From: JBELHJ01 sp042091495
Lineage (GTDB): Bacteria; Bacteroidota; Bacteroidia; Flavobacteriales; Flavobacteriaceae
Reading direction: 5' to 3'
Length of the DNA stretch: 64,000 nucleotides
Assembly (NCBI GenBank): GCA_042091495.1
Contig: JBELHJ010000004.1
Location: forward strand, 1 to 64,000
The notes beneath the pieces are model-generated. The model had not been told where the DNA came from, searched no databases, and saw nothing but the letters and a program-made list of their open reading frames with translations. The position numbers and the translations under genes are program-made. Shown here piece by piece: positions 17,901-26,453 of the stretch (its first letter is position 1; each line of letters starts with the position of its first letter).

Positions 17901-19802
17901 ATGAAAAACACCAAATTAATATTTAGTTTACTAGCAGTTATGAGTTTAGGCTTAACTGCTCAAAATAAATACACTAAGAAAGCCGATACTAAATTTAATC
18001 GTTTAGAGTTTGTTTCGGCTATTGAAGAGTATAAAAAAGTAATAGAAAGGGGTCACGGCGACAATTATGTTTACACACAATTAGCAGATAGCTATTATAA
18101 TATATTCAGTACTGAAGAAGCTGAAGAATTTTATGCTAAAGTTCTTGAAAATTCTGAGGATTCAGAATATATGTATCGTTACTCTCAAATGTTAAAAGCT
18201 AATGGTAAATATGATCAATCCAACGAATGGATGGAGAAATTTTCAGCTAAAGTCCCTGAAGATAATAGAGCAATAGCATTTAGAAAAAACCCCACCTATA
18301 TTAATAAAATATTAGATAAAGGTCAGCGATTTAATATACAGAATGCAGATTTTAATTCTGAGTATTCTGATTTCGGCGGATCGTTTCAGGGAAGACAACT
18401 TTATTTTACCTCTGCTAGAAACACTTCTAGAAAAAGCTATGGTTGGAATGATCAACCCTTTTTAGATATTTATACCGTAGCTAAAAATGAAGACGGTACA
18501 TTCAACAAAGCTAAAACTATTGGTAGCCCAGTGAATTCAAAATATCATGATGCTGATGTTTCTTTTTCACCTGATGGTAAAACTGTATATTTTTCAAGAG
18601 AAAGCTTTTTTGAAAATAGTTTTGAAAAGTCTAAATCTAACAAACTTGGAGTTGTACACTTATTTAAAGCAACTAAAGATGGTTTAAAATGGTCTAATGT
18701 TGAAGGCTTTTCAATAAACAATTCTAAATATTCACTTAAAAACCCTTCTGTTAGTGCAGATGGTAAATTTTTATACTATGCATCAGATATGCCAGGTGGG
18801 TTTGGCGGATTTGACTTATACCGTTCTGCAATTACAGAGGAAGGACTTGGTACTCCAGAAAATTTAGGACAAAAAGTGAATACAGAGGGACAAGAAATGT
18901 TTCCTTTCATGAGTTCAAATGGAACTTTATATTTTTCATCAAATGGTCATTTAGGTATGGGGGGTCTTGATATCTTCTTTACAAAACTAGTAGACGGTAA
19001 ATACACTCCAGTTAGAAATCTGGGAATACCAGCTAACAGTAATGGTGACGATTTCGCTTTCGCAATTGATGAATCTACTGGTGAAGGTTTTGTTTCATCA
19101 AACAGAGCTGGAGGAAAAGGAAGTGATGATATCTATTACGTTAAAACGTTAAAACCAATTTGTGATGTTTTGGTTAGTGTTATTGTAGATAATTCAGAAA
19201 ATGGAAATTTTGTTTCTGGAGCAGTAGTTGCTATGTCAGATGATCAAGGGAATGTGATGGGTACTAAAAACACTTCTTTTGAAGGTAATGCAGAATTTAT
19301 GATTTCTTGTGAATCGCCAACAATTATTGAAGTAGTTGCTGAAGGCTTTGAGAGTACTAAAATTAATGTAGCAGGATCTACCGAAGAGGAAGTTGCTGTA
19401 AGCGTAAATTTAAAGCCTATTGATGATATTATTGAAGCTGGAAAGGTTGTTTTAAATCCGATTTATTTTGATTTTGATAAATCAAACATCACTAAGCAAG
19501 CTGCTTTTGAATTAGATAAATTAGTTCAGTTAATGAAGAAATATTCTAAAATGGGAATTGCAATAACATCTCATACAGATAAAAGAGGTAGAGCATCATA
19601 TAACTTGAAACTTTCAGATGAAAGAGCTAAAACTACAGCACAATATTTAATCTCACAGGGTATAGATAGTTCTAGAGTTACAGCCGAAGGAAAAGGTGAG
19701 ACTGAACAAATAATTGACTGTGCGAAAGTACTTTGTTCAAAAGAGGATTACGAGAAGAATAGAAGGTCTGAATTCACAATTATAGACTTAACAAAAGAAT
19801 AG
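17901..19802 (+). CDS. PorE-like OmpA family protein (TPR, PD40, CRD, OmpA)
   Basis: A 633-residue exported protein with four parts: TPR-like helices at about 20-130; a WD40-like PD40 beta-propeller at about 150-415 (repeated YFTSxR, VYFSRE, LYYASD, LYFSSNG motifs); a carboxypeptidase-regulatory-like domain at about 418-510; and an OmpA C-terminal peptidoglycan-binding domain from about 516, with YFDFDKSNI, SHTDKRG and NRRSEF. This order matches PorE of Porphyromonas gingivalis, a periplasmic component that ties the type IX machinery to the cell wall. It follows the PorP/SprF gene by 20 bases and ends the locus before a bidirectional terminator. It may anchor a locus-specific export unit; that is inference. 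Confidence 0.9.
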   Translation: MKNTKLIFSLLAVMSLGLTAQNKYTKKADTKFNRLEFVSAIEEYKKVIERGHGDNYVYTQLADSYYNIFSTEEAEEFYAKVLENSEDSEYMYRYSQMLKANGKYDQSNEWMEKFSAKVPEDNRAIAFRKNPTYINKILDKGQRFNIQNADFNSEYSDFGGSFQGRQLYFTSARNTSRKSYGWNDQPFLDIYTVAKNEDGTFNKAKTIGSPVNSKYHDADVSFSPDGKTVYFSRESFFENSFEKSKSNKLGVVHLFKATKDGLKWSNVEGFSINNSKYSLKNPSVSADGKFLYYASDMPGGFGGFDLYRSAITEEGLGTPENLGQKVNTEGQEMFPFMSSNGTLYFSSNGHLGMGGLDIFFTKLVDGKYTPVRNLGIPANSNGDDFAFAIDESTGEGFVSSNRAGGKGSDDIYYVKTLKPICDVLVSVIVDNSENGNFVSGAVVAMSDDQGNVMGTKNTSFEGNAEFMISCESPTIIEVVAEGFESTKINVAGSTEEEVAVSVNLKPIDDIIEAGKVVLNPIYFDFDKSNITKQAAFELDKLVQLMKKYSKMGIAITSHTDKRGRASYNLKLSDERAKTTAQYLISQGIDSSRVTAEGKGETEQIIDCAKVLCSKEDYEKNRRSEFTIIDLTKE

Positions 19803-19826
19803 TTTTAAATTACATTTAGTATTAAT

Positions 19827-19860
19827 AAAAAAGCACCATTAAATTATGGTGCTTTTTTTA
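19827..19860. terminator. Bidirectional terminator after the PorE-like gene
   Basis: A 9-base stem AAGCACCAT/ATGGTGCTT with a 6-base loop, flanked by an A-run and a T-run, lies between convergent genes. The T-run overlaps the last codon of the membrane-protein gene on the minus strand. Confidence 0.88.
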
Positions 19861-20232
19861 TAGTTGTAATAAAGTAAAAATTAATATTAACAAAAACGTC
19901 AGGATACAAATTAATTTAAATATACCAATTGGAGTAAATTTTTGTTTTGTTTTAGAAAGTAAAAGCAGTCTTCTCTTTCCAGTGTAAATCATCCAACTTC
20001 TGTATAGTACAATTATAACACATGAGGTTGCTATAAAAACGGATTGATTGTTACTTAGGGCATTAATATTAAGCTGCTTACTAAATGCATTAAAAAATAA
20101 GCCTAAAAGAAGAAGTAATAAAAGTTGAAACAACAACATGTAGTAGAATGCAAAATTATTTCTAAAAGTCTTTGATTTATTTTTAAAGCAATAATGGGCA
20201 CTGGCAAATAAATGGTCTAAAATTTCTTTCAT
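19858..20232 (-). CDS. Small membrane protein of unknown function
   Basis: A 124-residue protein with three predicted membrane segments (a Leu-rich one at about 28-50, FIATSCVIIVLY at about 66-78, and the hydrophobic C-terminus) and basic loops (GKRRLLLLSKTKQK). I do not recognise the family. The ATG at 20232 directly follows the U-tract of the intrinsic terminator that ends the DUF5689 gene, so its mRNA must come from readthrough or a promoter not seen. A later in-frame Met at residue 31 would remove part of the first hydrophobic stretch and is less attractive. Confidence 0.6.
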   Translation of the reverse strand: MKEILDHLFASAHYCFKNKSKTFRNNFAFYYMLLFQLLLLLLLGLFFNAFSKQLNINALSNNQSVFIATSCVIIVLYRSWMIYTGKRRLLLLSKTKQKFTPIGIFKLICILTFLLILIFTLLQL

Positions 20233-20258
20233 AAAAAAAGCCTGCTAATGTAGCAGGC
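20233..20258 (-). terminator. Terminator after the DUF5689 gene
   Basis: On the minus strand an 8-base stem GCCTGCTA/TAGCAGGC with a 3-base loop is followed by seven T. The T-run ends one base before the ATG of the next gene on the same strand, so it could act as an attenuator for that gene. Confidence 0.85.
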
Positions 20259-20283
20259 TAATTTATAATTTATTTACAGTTAT

Positions 20284-21756
20284 TTATTCAGCATCAACTG
20301 AAATTTCATCTATTTCGAATGTACCATCATATTCAGACTCTCCACTTCCAGTATATTTGAAAGCAAAATGCAGAGTGTCTGCCTCAACACAAGATAAATC
20401 TACAATGCCTGAATCAAACCAATCTACATAAAAATCATTATCACTTACTACATAAGCATCTTTAATAACACCCCAAGTAGCAGTTGCAATTCCTGCTTCA
20501 GTACCATCCCAATCTGTAGATCCTAAAACTTTCATATCACTACTATCTGCAAAACTGTTTGAGCTTTTAAATTTAAGAGTCACTCCAGAATTATTAGCTA
20601 TATCAATAGCAGGAGAGATAAGCCATGCTATAGAAGAATCATCACCAGATCTGTAAGACCCAACTCTAGCAGAAACTCCAATAGAGGCACTTCCAGACCC
20701 ACTACTAAAAGATTCCCAGCCTTCTGTTCCAGCTTCAATGTAGTTGGTCCATCCATTGCCAGAAATTAGTCCTGAGCTAGGAAGGTTTTCAAAATCTTCA
20801 GAAAACAGATTGTTTGATCCTGTTGAATTAACATTTCCACAAGAAATTTCTATAGGATCACATCTTTCGTCTTCACCAGCAAAATCAATATCTGAAAGTT
20901 GATTAATAACAAATACATCTGCATCTCCAAAATAGTTTTTAGTATAGATACCAGATATACTTCCCAAACCTTGTTTTACTCTGTAAGATTTGAAAGAAGC
21001 GAAAGTACTAGATTCAAGACTCATCATTGATTTGTCAATACAATTTTCTATAGTTCTTGTACCGTCAAATTCATCACTAGCTTCACCAGCAAAAGTTTTA
21101 CCCAAATCACTTTTTATAAACTGCGTATTTTCAAATTGTATAAATGTATTTACATCTTCAGACCTCAAAGCACTTGGCGTGGTAACTTTTGGCGTTATAG
21201 TAGCTTTAGTGGTACTTCGAATAACATGTTTTCTGTAGTCTGATGATGCTATTCTATCTACTTCTGTTCCATTGGGAGAACCAATAGTAAACACGCCATT
21301 AGATACTCCTAAGGCAAGTGGATTAAAACTAGAATCTGGATTGCCATCCGTAAGTTTGATGTATACTTTTCTTCCTAAATCAAAAGTACCATATAAACTG
21401 GTTACATCGATATTAACTCTAAATCCAAGTCTAGGATTTTCATCAGTACCAATACTATCAGCTGTACTTTGAATGAATAATTCTTTGTAAAAATTTCCAG
21501 ATTTGTCACTTGATATAACGTAACCTTCAATAATTAGTTCATTATCATCTTCAAATACCACAATGCTTTCTCCATCTGCTACAGCTTGATCGTAACGGTT
21601 AACTAATGCATTAAAAGTTGTTATAGCATCAGGGTTAATATCTGGTTCATTTTCTGATACTTCAGGAATATTATAGTCTTGATCTTCAACACAAGAAGAA
21701 AAACTCAGGACACCTAAAAGTCCTGTTATTAAAAATAAAAATCTAAATGTTTTCAT
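20284..21756 (-). CDS. DUF5689 surface lipoprotein
   Basis: A 490-residue lipoprotein with a signal peptide ending in SFSSC (lipobox Cys). An N-terminal DUF5689 domain at about 45-300 has OB-fold-like strands (IIEGYVISSD, GNFYKELFIQS, LGRKVYIKL) reminiscent of the nucleic-acid-binding OB domains of secreted nucleases; that resemblance is inference. The C-terminal part from about 315 looks like a choice-of-anchor J jelly-roll (EDFENLP, AWLISPAID, FEIDEISVDA). The ATG at 21756 (MKTFRF) is preferred over one 21 bases upstream because it gives a standard signal peptide. It follows the TonB receptor gene closely, so the pair forms one operon. Confidence 0.87.
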   Translation of the reverse strand: MKTFRFLFLITGLLGVLSFSSCVEDQDYNIPEVSENEPDINPDAITTFNALVNRYDQAVADGESIVVFEDDNELIIEGYVISSDKSGNFYKELFIQSTADSIGTDENPRLGFRVNIDVTSLYGTFDLGRKVYIKLTDGNPDSSFNPLALGVSNGVFTIGSPNGTEVDRIASSDYRKHVIRSTTKATITPKVTTPSALRSEDVNTFIQFENTQFIKSDLGKTFAGEASDEFDGTRTIENCIDKSMMSLESSTFASFKSYRVKQGLGSISGIYTKNYFGDADVFVINQLSDIDFAGEDERCDPIEISCGNVNSTGSNNLFSEDFENLPSSGLISGNGWTNYIEAGTEGWESFSSGSGSASIGVSARVGSYRSGDDSSIAWLISPAIDIANNSGVTLKFKSSNSFADSSDMKVLGSTDWDGTEAGIATATWGVIKDAYVVSDNDFYVDWFDSGIVDLSCVEADTLHFAFKYTGSGESEYDGTFEIDEISVDAE

Positions 21757-21780
21757 GGGTGATATATTGTATCGCATTAT

Positions 21781-24111
21781 TTAAAATCTTAAGTAAAGGT
21801 TTAAAAAGAAGTTGGTCCCTCGACCATACCAGTATTTGTTTCCAAATACTCTAGTGTCTAATTGTTTGTCATCTCTTAATTCTCTGTAGTTAGCAGCTCT
21901 TGCTTGCTCAAACCCACCAGACTTATATATTGTGTCAAACAAGTTGTTTATACTGGCGAAAAAACCAATGTAATAGTCGTCAACTTTCCAGGATTTACCT
22001 CCAACAAGATTAACAACCATGTAATTGTCAAATTTTTCTTGTCTAAGTAATTCTCTAGCAATTTCTGGATCATAATCATCGAAAATGATACCATCATAAT
22101 CAGTAGCAAAGTTAGATGTTCTAGCAAAATTACTAACATCAGCATAGGCTTCACTAAAGAAGTTTGCAGTAGCACCAAACCACCAATAATCAGGGTCTCT
22201 ATATTCAAAACCTAAAGAATAGGCTTTGTGTGGACCTGCAGCTAATTTATAATCTTTAAGGTAAGCCTTTCCAAAATTGTAATATCCTTGAGTAAATAAT
22301 TCTCCTAAATAACTGTCAGCACCTTCAATGTTTCCACCTCTTCCAGGTTCTGTAGTAACATATAAATTAGGATTATTATCATATGTAAATTGTCCAATCG
22401 CAGCAGCTCCTTTTAGTTTAATAGTTGGAGTAACTTGTGCTTCTAGACCAATTTCAGTTCCAATATTAAGTTTTTCAACACCTTGTAAAATCTCTTGAAC
22501 AAAAGCGTTATTATCTCCACCTACACCGTCAGCATAATAGAATGAAACTTCACTTGCATTTTCAACCTTATTGTAATATGCAGTTAATCTTGCATTTACA
22601 ATTGGTGATCTGAAAATATAACTCGCATCAGCAGATTTAATTAATTCTTCACTTAGAGTAATGTTAGTTCTGTCTCCAATAACGTCATGATTTTCTCTTG
22701 GATTAGAGAATGTATTTCTCAAAGTTGGAGCTTTTTGTAAATAACCCGCATTGGCATTAAATAAGTGTTTACCACTGAATTTGTAAGTAAACCCTCCCTT
22801 CGCTCCAAAACCATCAAAATTAACTTTACGTCCTTTGCCATAAGATCCTTCATCTGGGAATCCACCGTTGTTATAAAGGCCTTCTCTTTGGTATGATGTT
22901 TTAGCAATTGATCCTGCTAANNNNNNNNNNNNNNNNNNNNNNNNNNNNNNNNNNNNNNNNNNNNNNNNNNNNNNNNNNNNNNNNNNNNNNNNNNNNNNNN
23001 NNNNNNNNNNNNNNNNNNNNGTTTTTTCGTTTATAGTCCAGTAATGACTTAAAATTGAAATAGGCTCTTCAATTCTTCGAATTCTAGAATTTCTCATAGA
23101 ACCACTTTGCATACCCCAATATTCATTATACTTAATGCCTCTGAGGTCATATACCTCTTGAGTATTAGGTGATGACTTCCCTCTTCGATTTGGCGTGTAA
23201 ATTGAAGTAAAGTTAATAGCGTGCTTATCATTAAATTTCTTCTCGATAGAGGCGAAAAACGAGTTTGAATCATATAATGTGGCATCTTGATATCCTTCTT
23301 CACCCCAACGTCTAGCAATCGAAACTGCCAAAGACCATCCTCCTTCAAGTTCGCCAGTAGCATAAGTTCCAATTATTCTATTGGTGTAACTTCTATTTGA
23401 AGCAGAGTAGGTAACTCTTCCTCCTTTTCTGTAACCTGAAGCTCGCATGTCAATATTACTAGTTCCAAGAGGACCGCCAAATGTATATGATGAAGGATTC
23501 AGACCAGTGGTTAAAATCTGGTTGTTGTCAACATCGTTCAATCCCCCCCAATTACTCCATTGAGGTCTGCCGTTGTACATCTTATTCATTTGAATACCAT
23601 TAATAAGGACAGTACCGTTTTCAGAGTCAAGTCCTCGAACTCTGAAAAATGAAGAACTAAATTCAAATGCAGCAGTACGAGAAAAAATATCCATAGATGA
23701 TTGGAGTAATCCAGAAATATTATCTGCACCACTGTTATCTGCATTTAATTCATCATCAGAAAGAGAAATAGTTGAGAGGTTAATAGCTAGGGAGCTATCT
23801 GTTTCTAGAAACAAATCTTCCAGATTTAATACTTTTCCTTCATTGATTACAATGGGATATCTTTTGGAGATAAATCCAGATTTAATTAAAGTCAGGATTT
23901 GTTCTCCGTAAGGAATCTCTCCTTGTAATTTAAAACTACCTGAAGAGTCTGTTAGTGTTGAAATTTTTGTTCCTTCTACAGAAACAATAACTTCGGAAAT
24001 GGGATCAGTAGAATTAGATTCTTTTACGATTCCCTTTACAGAAGTCTGTTGAGCTTGCAGCAAAAAGGAGGAAAAAATTCCAAACAAAACAACTAGTAAA
24101 AGTTTTTTCAT
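21781..24111 (-). CDS. TonB-dependent receptor, interrupted by an assembly gap
   Basis: Outer-membrane active transporter energised by TonB. Visible parts: a signal peptide ending LLQAQ; a carboxypeptidase-regulatory-like domain at about 23-100; a plug with VRGLDSENGTVLINGIQMN near 165-185; and beta-barrel strands to a C-terminal FFLNLYLRF with terminal Phe. A run of 100 N at 22921-23020 cuts the barrel. The frame stays open across it only by arithmetic coincidence, and about 780 residues is short compared with the 900 or so I recall for this type, so more than 100 bases are probably missing. It is the first gene of an operon with the DUF5689 lipoprotein. The substrate is unknown; the EEP nuclease next door suggests nucleic acid or phosphate compounds. 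Confidence 0.88.
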   Translation of the reverse strand: MKKLLLVVLFGIFSSFLLQAQQTSVKGIVKESNSTDPISEVIVSVEGTKISTLTDSSGSFKLQGEIPYGEQILTLIKSGFISKRYPIVINEGKVLNLEDLFLETDSSLAINLSTISLSDDELNADNSGADNISGLLQSSMDIFSRTAAFEFSSSFFRVRGLDSENGTVLINGIQMNKMYNGRPQWSNWGGLNDVDNNQILTTGLNPSSYTFGGPLGTSNIDMRASGYRKGGRVTYSASNRSYTNRIIGTYATGELEGGWSLAVSIARRWGEEGYQDATLYDSNSFFASIEKKFNDKHAINFTSIYTPNRRGKSSPNTQEVYDLRGIKYNEYWGMQSGSMRNSRIRRIEEPISILSHYWTINEKXXXXXXXXXXXXXXXXXXXXXXXXXXXXXXXXXXLAGSIAKTSYQREGLYNNGGFPDEGSYGKGRKVNFDGFGAKGGFTYKFSGKHLFNANAGYLQKAPTLRNTFSNPRENHDVIGDRTNITLSEELIKSADASYIFRSPIVNARLTAYYNKVENASEVSFYYADGVGGDNNAFVQEILQGVEKLNIGTEIGLEAQVTPTIKLKGAAAIGQFTYDNNPNLYVTTEPGRGGNIEGADSYLGELFTQGYYNFGKAYLKDYKLAAGPHKAYSLGFEYRDPDYWWFGATANFFSEAYADVSNFARTSNFATDYDGIIFDDYDPEIARELLRQEKFDNYMVVNLVGGKSWKVDDYYIGFFASINNLFDTIYKSGGFEQARAANYRELRDDKQLDTRVFGNKYWYGRGTNFFLNLYLRF
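22921..23020. other. Assembly gap of 100 N inside the TonB receptor gene
   Basis: Exactly 100 N, the conventional length for a gap of unknown size. The flanking bases do not repeat each other, so unlike the gap at 41783 real sequence is missing here. Confidence 0.95.
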
Positions 24112-24150
24112 TAGAATGTTTTAATATTAAATAATTGTTATTAGGGGGGG

Positions 24151-24158
24151 CAAATTTA
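24151..24158 (-). promoter_or_regulatory. -7 promoter element of the TonB-DUF5689 operon (TAAATTTG)
   Basis: On the minus strand TAAATTTG is followed at once by a run of seven C and then about 33 bases of leader before the ATG. The C-run would lie at or next to the transcription start. Confidence 0.55.
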
Positions 24159-24179
24159 CGTCAAATGATTAATAATAAT

Positions 24180-24187
24180 TACTTTTG
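24180..24187 (+). promoter_or_regulatory. -7 promoter element of the secreted EEP gene (TACTTTTG)
   Basis: TACTTTTG matches TAnnTTTG and lies 43 bases before the ATG at 24230. It is only 21 bases from the divergent -7 element of the TonB operon, so the two units share a compact regulatory region. Confidence 0.5.
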
Positions 24188-24229
24188 TGCTCTATTTTTT
24201 TGAAAGATAACAATTATATAACACATAAA

Positions 24230-25282
24230 ATGAGAGGTATAGTCTTTATTCAAATTGTAGTTTTTTCATTAATGTCCATGACAGTTTACGGACAACAAAA
24301 AAAATTCAATATACATACTGTAGCATTCTATAATCTAGAAAATTTATTTGATACCATTAATGACCCAACCAAATATGATGAAGCTAGTCCAATAATGGAA
24401 ATGAATGCAGGAAGAGCAGAAGTATATAAAAAGAAAGTTCACAACATGGCTAAGGTCATTGCAGACATAGGCAAAGAAGGCACTAACAATTCACCTGTTG
24501 TTATCGGAGTATCTGAAATTGAAAATAGAGATGTTCTAGAAGACCTTATTAATGATCCTCAATTAATATCTAAAAATTATGGTATCGAGCATTTTAACTC
24601 CCCTGATGGAAGAGGTATTGACGTTGCACTATTGTATCAAAAGTCTGTTTTTAAGCCTGTTTCTTCTAGTAATCATGTGTTAAAAATATTTGATGACAGT
24701 TCTGGTAAACGCGTTTACACAAGAGATCAGTTATTAGTATCTGGATATTTGGATGGTGAGATGATGCATTTTATTGTTAATCACTGGCCTTCAAGAAGAG
24801 GAGGTGAGGCTAGAAGTAGATCTAAGCGTGTAGCTGCAGCAAAACTTAGTAAGCGCATTATCGATTCATTACAAAGTACAGATCCTTATGCTAAGATATT
24901 TACAATGGGGGATTTGAATGATGACCCGACTAATGCCAGTGTAAAGAAAGAACTTAAGGCAGTCAAAAATATTGATGAAGTAAAACCCAAAGGCATTTAT
25001 AATCCGATGGAAAACATGAAACGAAAAGGGTTAGGTTCTAATGCTTACAGAGATAGTTGGAGTCTATTTGATCAAATTATGGTTACTTATCCACTTATAG
25101 ACAAGTCGGATTATGATTCCTACAGATTTTATAAGGCAGGAATTTTTAGTAAAAATTACCTAATAAACAAAAAGGGAAGATACAAAGGATATCCCTACAG
25201 AAGTTTCGCAAATGGAAGTTTTACTGGAGGGTACAGTGATCATTTCCCTGTATATACATATATCATCAAAGAAATAAAATAA
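24230..25282 (+). CDS. Secreted endonuclease/exonuclease/phosphatase family protein
   Basis: EEP-superfamily phosphodiesterase of 350 residues with a signal peptide (MRGIVFIQ to VYGQQ), so it acts in the periplasm or outside the cell. Catalytic motifs: FYNLENLFD, SEIENR, VNHWPSRRGG, MGDLNDDP and the terminal GYSDHFPVY. The ATG at 24230 is used because the in-frame extension upstream overlaps the promoter. It is a clear paralogue of the cytoplasmic protein at 10713-11639. It is transcribed divergently from the TonB receptor and DUF5689 lipoprotein, suggesting that it cuts a polymer or phosphoester which the receptor then imports. Confidence 0.9.
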   Translation: MRGIVFIQIVVFSLMSMTVYGQQKKFNIHTVAFYNLENLFDTINDPTKYDEASPIMEMNAGRAEVYKKKVHNMAKVIADIGKEGTNNSPVVIGVSEIENRDVLEDLINDPQLISKNYGIEHFNSPDGRGIDVALLYQKSVFKPVSSSNHVLKIFDDSSGKRVYTRDQLLVSGYLDGEMMHFIVNHWPSRRGGEARSRSKRVAAAKLSKRIIDSLQSTDPYAKIFTMGDLNDDPTNASVKKELKAVKNIDEVKPKGIYNPMENMKRKGLGSNAYRDSWSLFDQIMVTYPLIDKSDYDSYRFYKAGIFSKNYLINKKGRYKGYPYRSFANGSFTGGYSDHFPVYTYIIKEIK

Positions 25283-25309
25283 AAAAAGAGCTGTTAAGCT
25301 CTTTTTTTA
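25281..25309. terminator. Bidirectional terminator after the secreted EEP gene
   Basis: AGAGCT-GTTA-AGCTCT stem-loop between an A-run and a T-run, in the gap between convergent genes. Confidence 0.85.
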
Positions 25310-25311
25310 TT

Positions 25312-25740
25312 TTAAATCCAAGTATTCCAAGGGATTTTAGATAGAATCAAAACTAACGCAATGGTATAAAAAATACTAAGTGTCTTAAACTTAGGTTTTG
25401 AAGTTAGTTTTTTCTTGTGTTTTGAGTAGCCTATGGTTATTAAAACTAAAGCAATTATCATAGTTATAGGATGTTCTACTAATGTAGATCTTAAAGCGCT
25501 GTTTTTCATTATTTCACCCATGCCTATTTCACTAAATTGACTTACATAGTTATTGGTAAAGTAAAGTACAATTCCAATTAATAATTGTATATGACTAGTA
25601 ATAAGTGTTGATAGTGAAATTCTAAAATCTTTAGCACTGTATTCTCGCTTGCTAACTAAACCAAAAAGAGCATTAGCAGTACTTAAAATTAATAACAGCA
25701 AAACTAAATAGGCCCAATAAGAGTGAATGACTTTTAACAT
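25312..25740 (-). CDS. Conserved four-helix membrane protein
   Basis: A 142-residue integral membrane protein with four membrane segments (about 5-25, 45-65, 90-107 and 120-137). It starts MLKVIHSYWAYLVL and contains SHIQLLIG and EHPITMI, placing three histidines near membrane edges. I recall similar flavobacterial proteins labelled cytochrome b, but I see no motif that proves haem binding. The ATG at 25740 is preferred to a TTG nine bases upstream. The gene stands alone and ends at the shared terminator. Confidence 0.75.
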   Translation of the reverse strand: MLKVIHSYWAYLVLLLLILSTANALFGLVSKREYSAKDFRISLSTLITSHIQLLIGIVLYFTNNYVSQFSEIGMGEIMKNSALRSTLVEHPITMIIALVLITIGYSKHKKKLTSKPKFKTLSIFYTIALVLILSKIPWNTWI

Positions 25741-25912
25741 AATATTCAATTGATAAGTTTTGACAAAAATAAAATATTAAATAGCAAAGCGACTGTATCT
25801 TAAATTAAAATTATTGCTTTTGTAAAGTTTCATATCAAATATATATAGTGATAAAATGCAATTAATATAGTTAAAATGCTTATATTATTAGTCCAAACTC
25901 TACTTATTTACT

Positions 25913-26398
25913 TTGAAATATAGGCTACAAATAATTTTATTGTCAGTTGTTTTTTGTTTTTCATGCTCTGAAAATGAGATAATTAATGAAAATGGTGTTG
26001 ATTTATCTTTGGCAGAAAAAACTGATTTAGACTTTTCTAATAGGATCCTTGATGCCATTAATATTTATAGAAATTCAGTTGATTTAAATCCAATCGCTCT
26101 CGATTTAAGTTATGCTTCTGCATTTGCAGTAGATCACACGCTTTACATGATAGATGAGAACCGAATTTCTCATGATAATTTTTATGAACGATCATTGGCT
26201 TTAATGCAATCACCTGAAATAAGTGTTGTAGCTGAAAATGTTGCTAGGGGTTACACTTCAGCCGAGGATGTAGTCAAGGCTTGGTTATCTAGCCCAAGCC
26301 ATAAAAAAAATATTGAAGGCGATTATACACATTTAGGGATGGGAATAATACAAAATGAAGAAGGGATTTATTATTTCACTCAATTATTTTACAGATAG
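25913..26398 (+). CDS. CAP (SCP/PR1) domain lipoprotein
   Basis: A 161-residue lipoprotein with a CAP-superfamily domain. The signal peptide ends at CFSCSEN, with the lipobox Cys near residue 18. The CAP core is visible in order: NIYRNSVDLNPIALD with the A..HT helix, the HDNF motif, the AENVARGY motif and WLSSPSHKKNI followed by HLGMGI. The conserved His and Glu of the CAP cavity are therefore present. It starts at TTG 25913; no ATG is in frame before the middle of the domain and the signal peptide requires this start. Bacterial CAP proteins lack a settled function. No neighbours share its direction closely. Confidence 0.87.
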   Translation: MKYRLQIILLSVVFCFSCSENEIINENGVDLSLAEKTDLDFSNRILDAINIYRNSVDLNPIALDLSYASAFAVDHTLYMIDENRISHDNFYERSLALMQSPEISVVAENVARGYTSAEDVVKAWLSSPSHKKNIEGDYTHLGMGIIQNEEGIYYFTQLFYR

Positions 26399-26453
26399 AT
26401 ATTTTTTTTTAATTGGCATCTAATTTTATCTTTATTGGATTAAATTTTAAATA

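Noticed and set aside
23094..23372. Antisense or shifted frames within the TonB receptor gene
   Set aside because: The annotated frame carries the plug and barrel motifs; the other frames show no motif and end at random.
25312..25740. Cytochrome b
   Set aside because: It has membrane segments and some histidines, but no paired haem-ligand pattern I can verify, so a neutral description is given.
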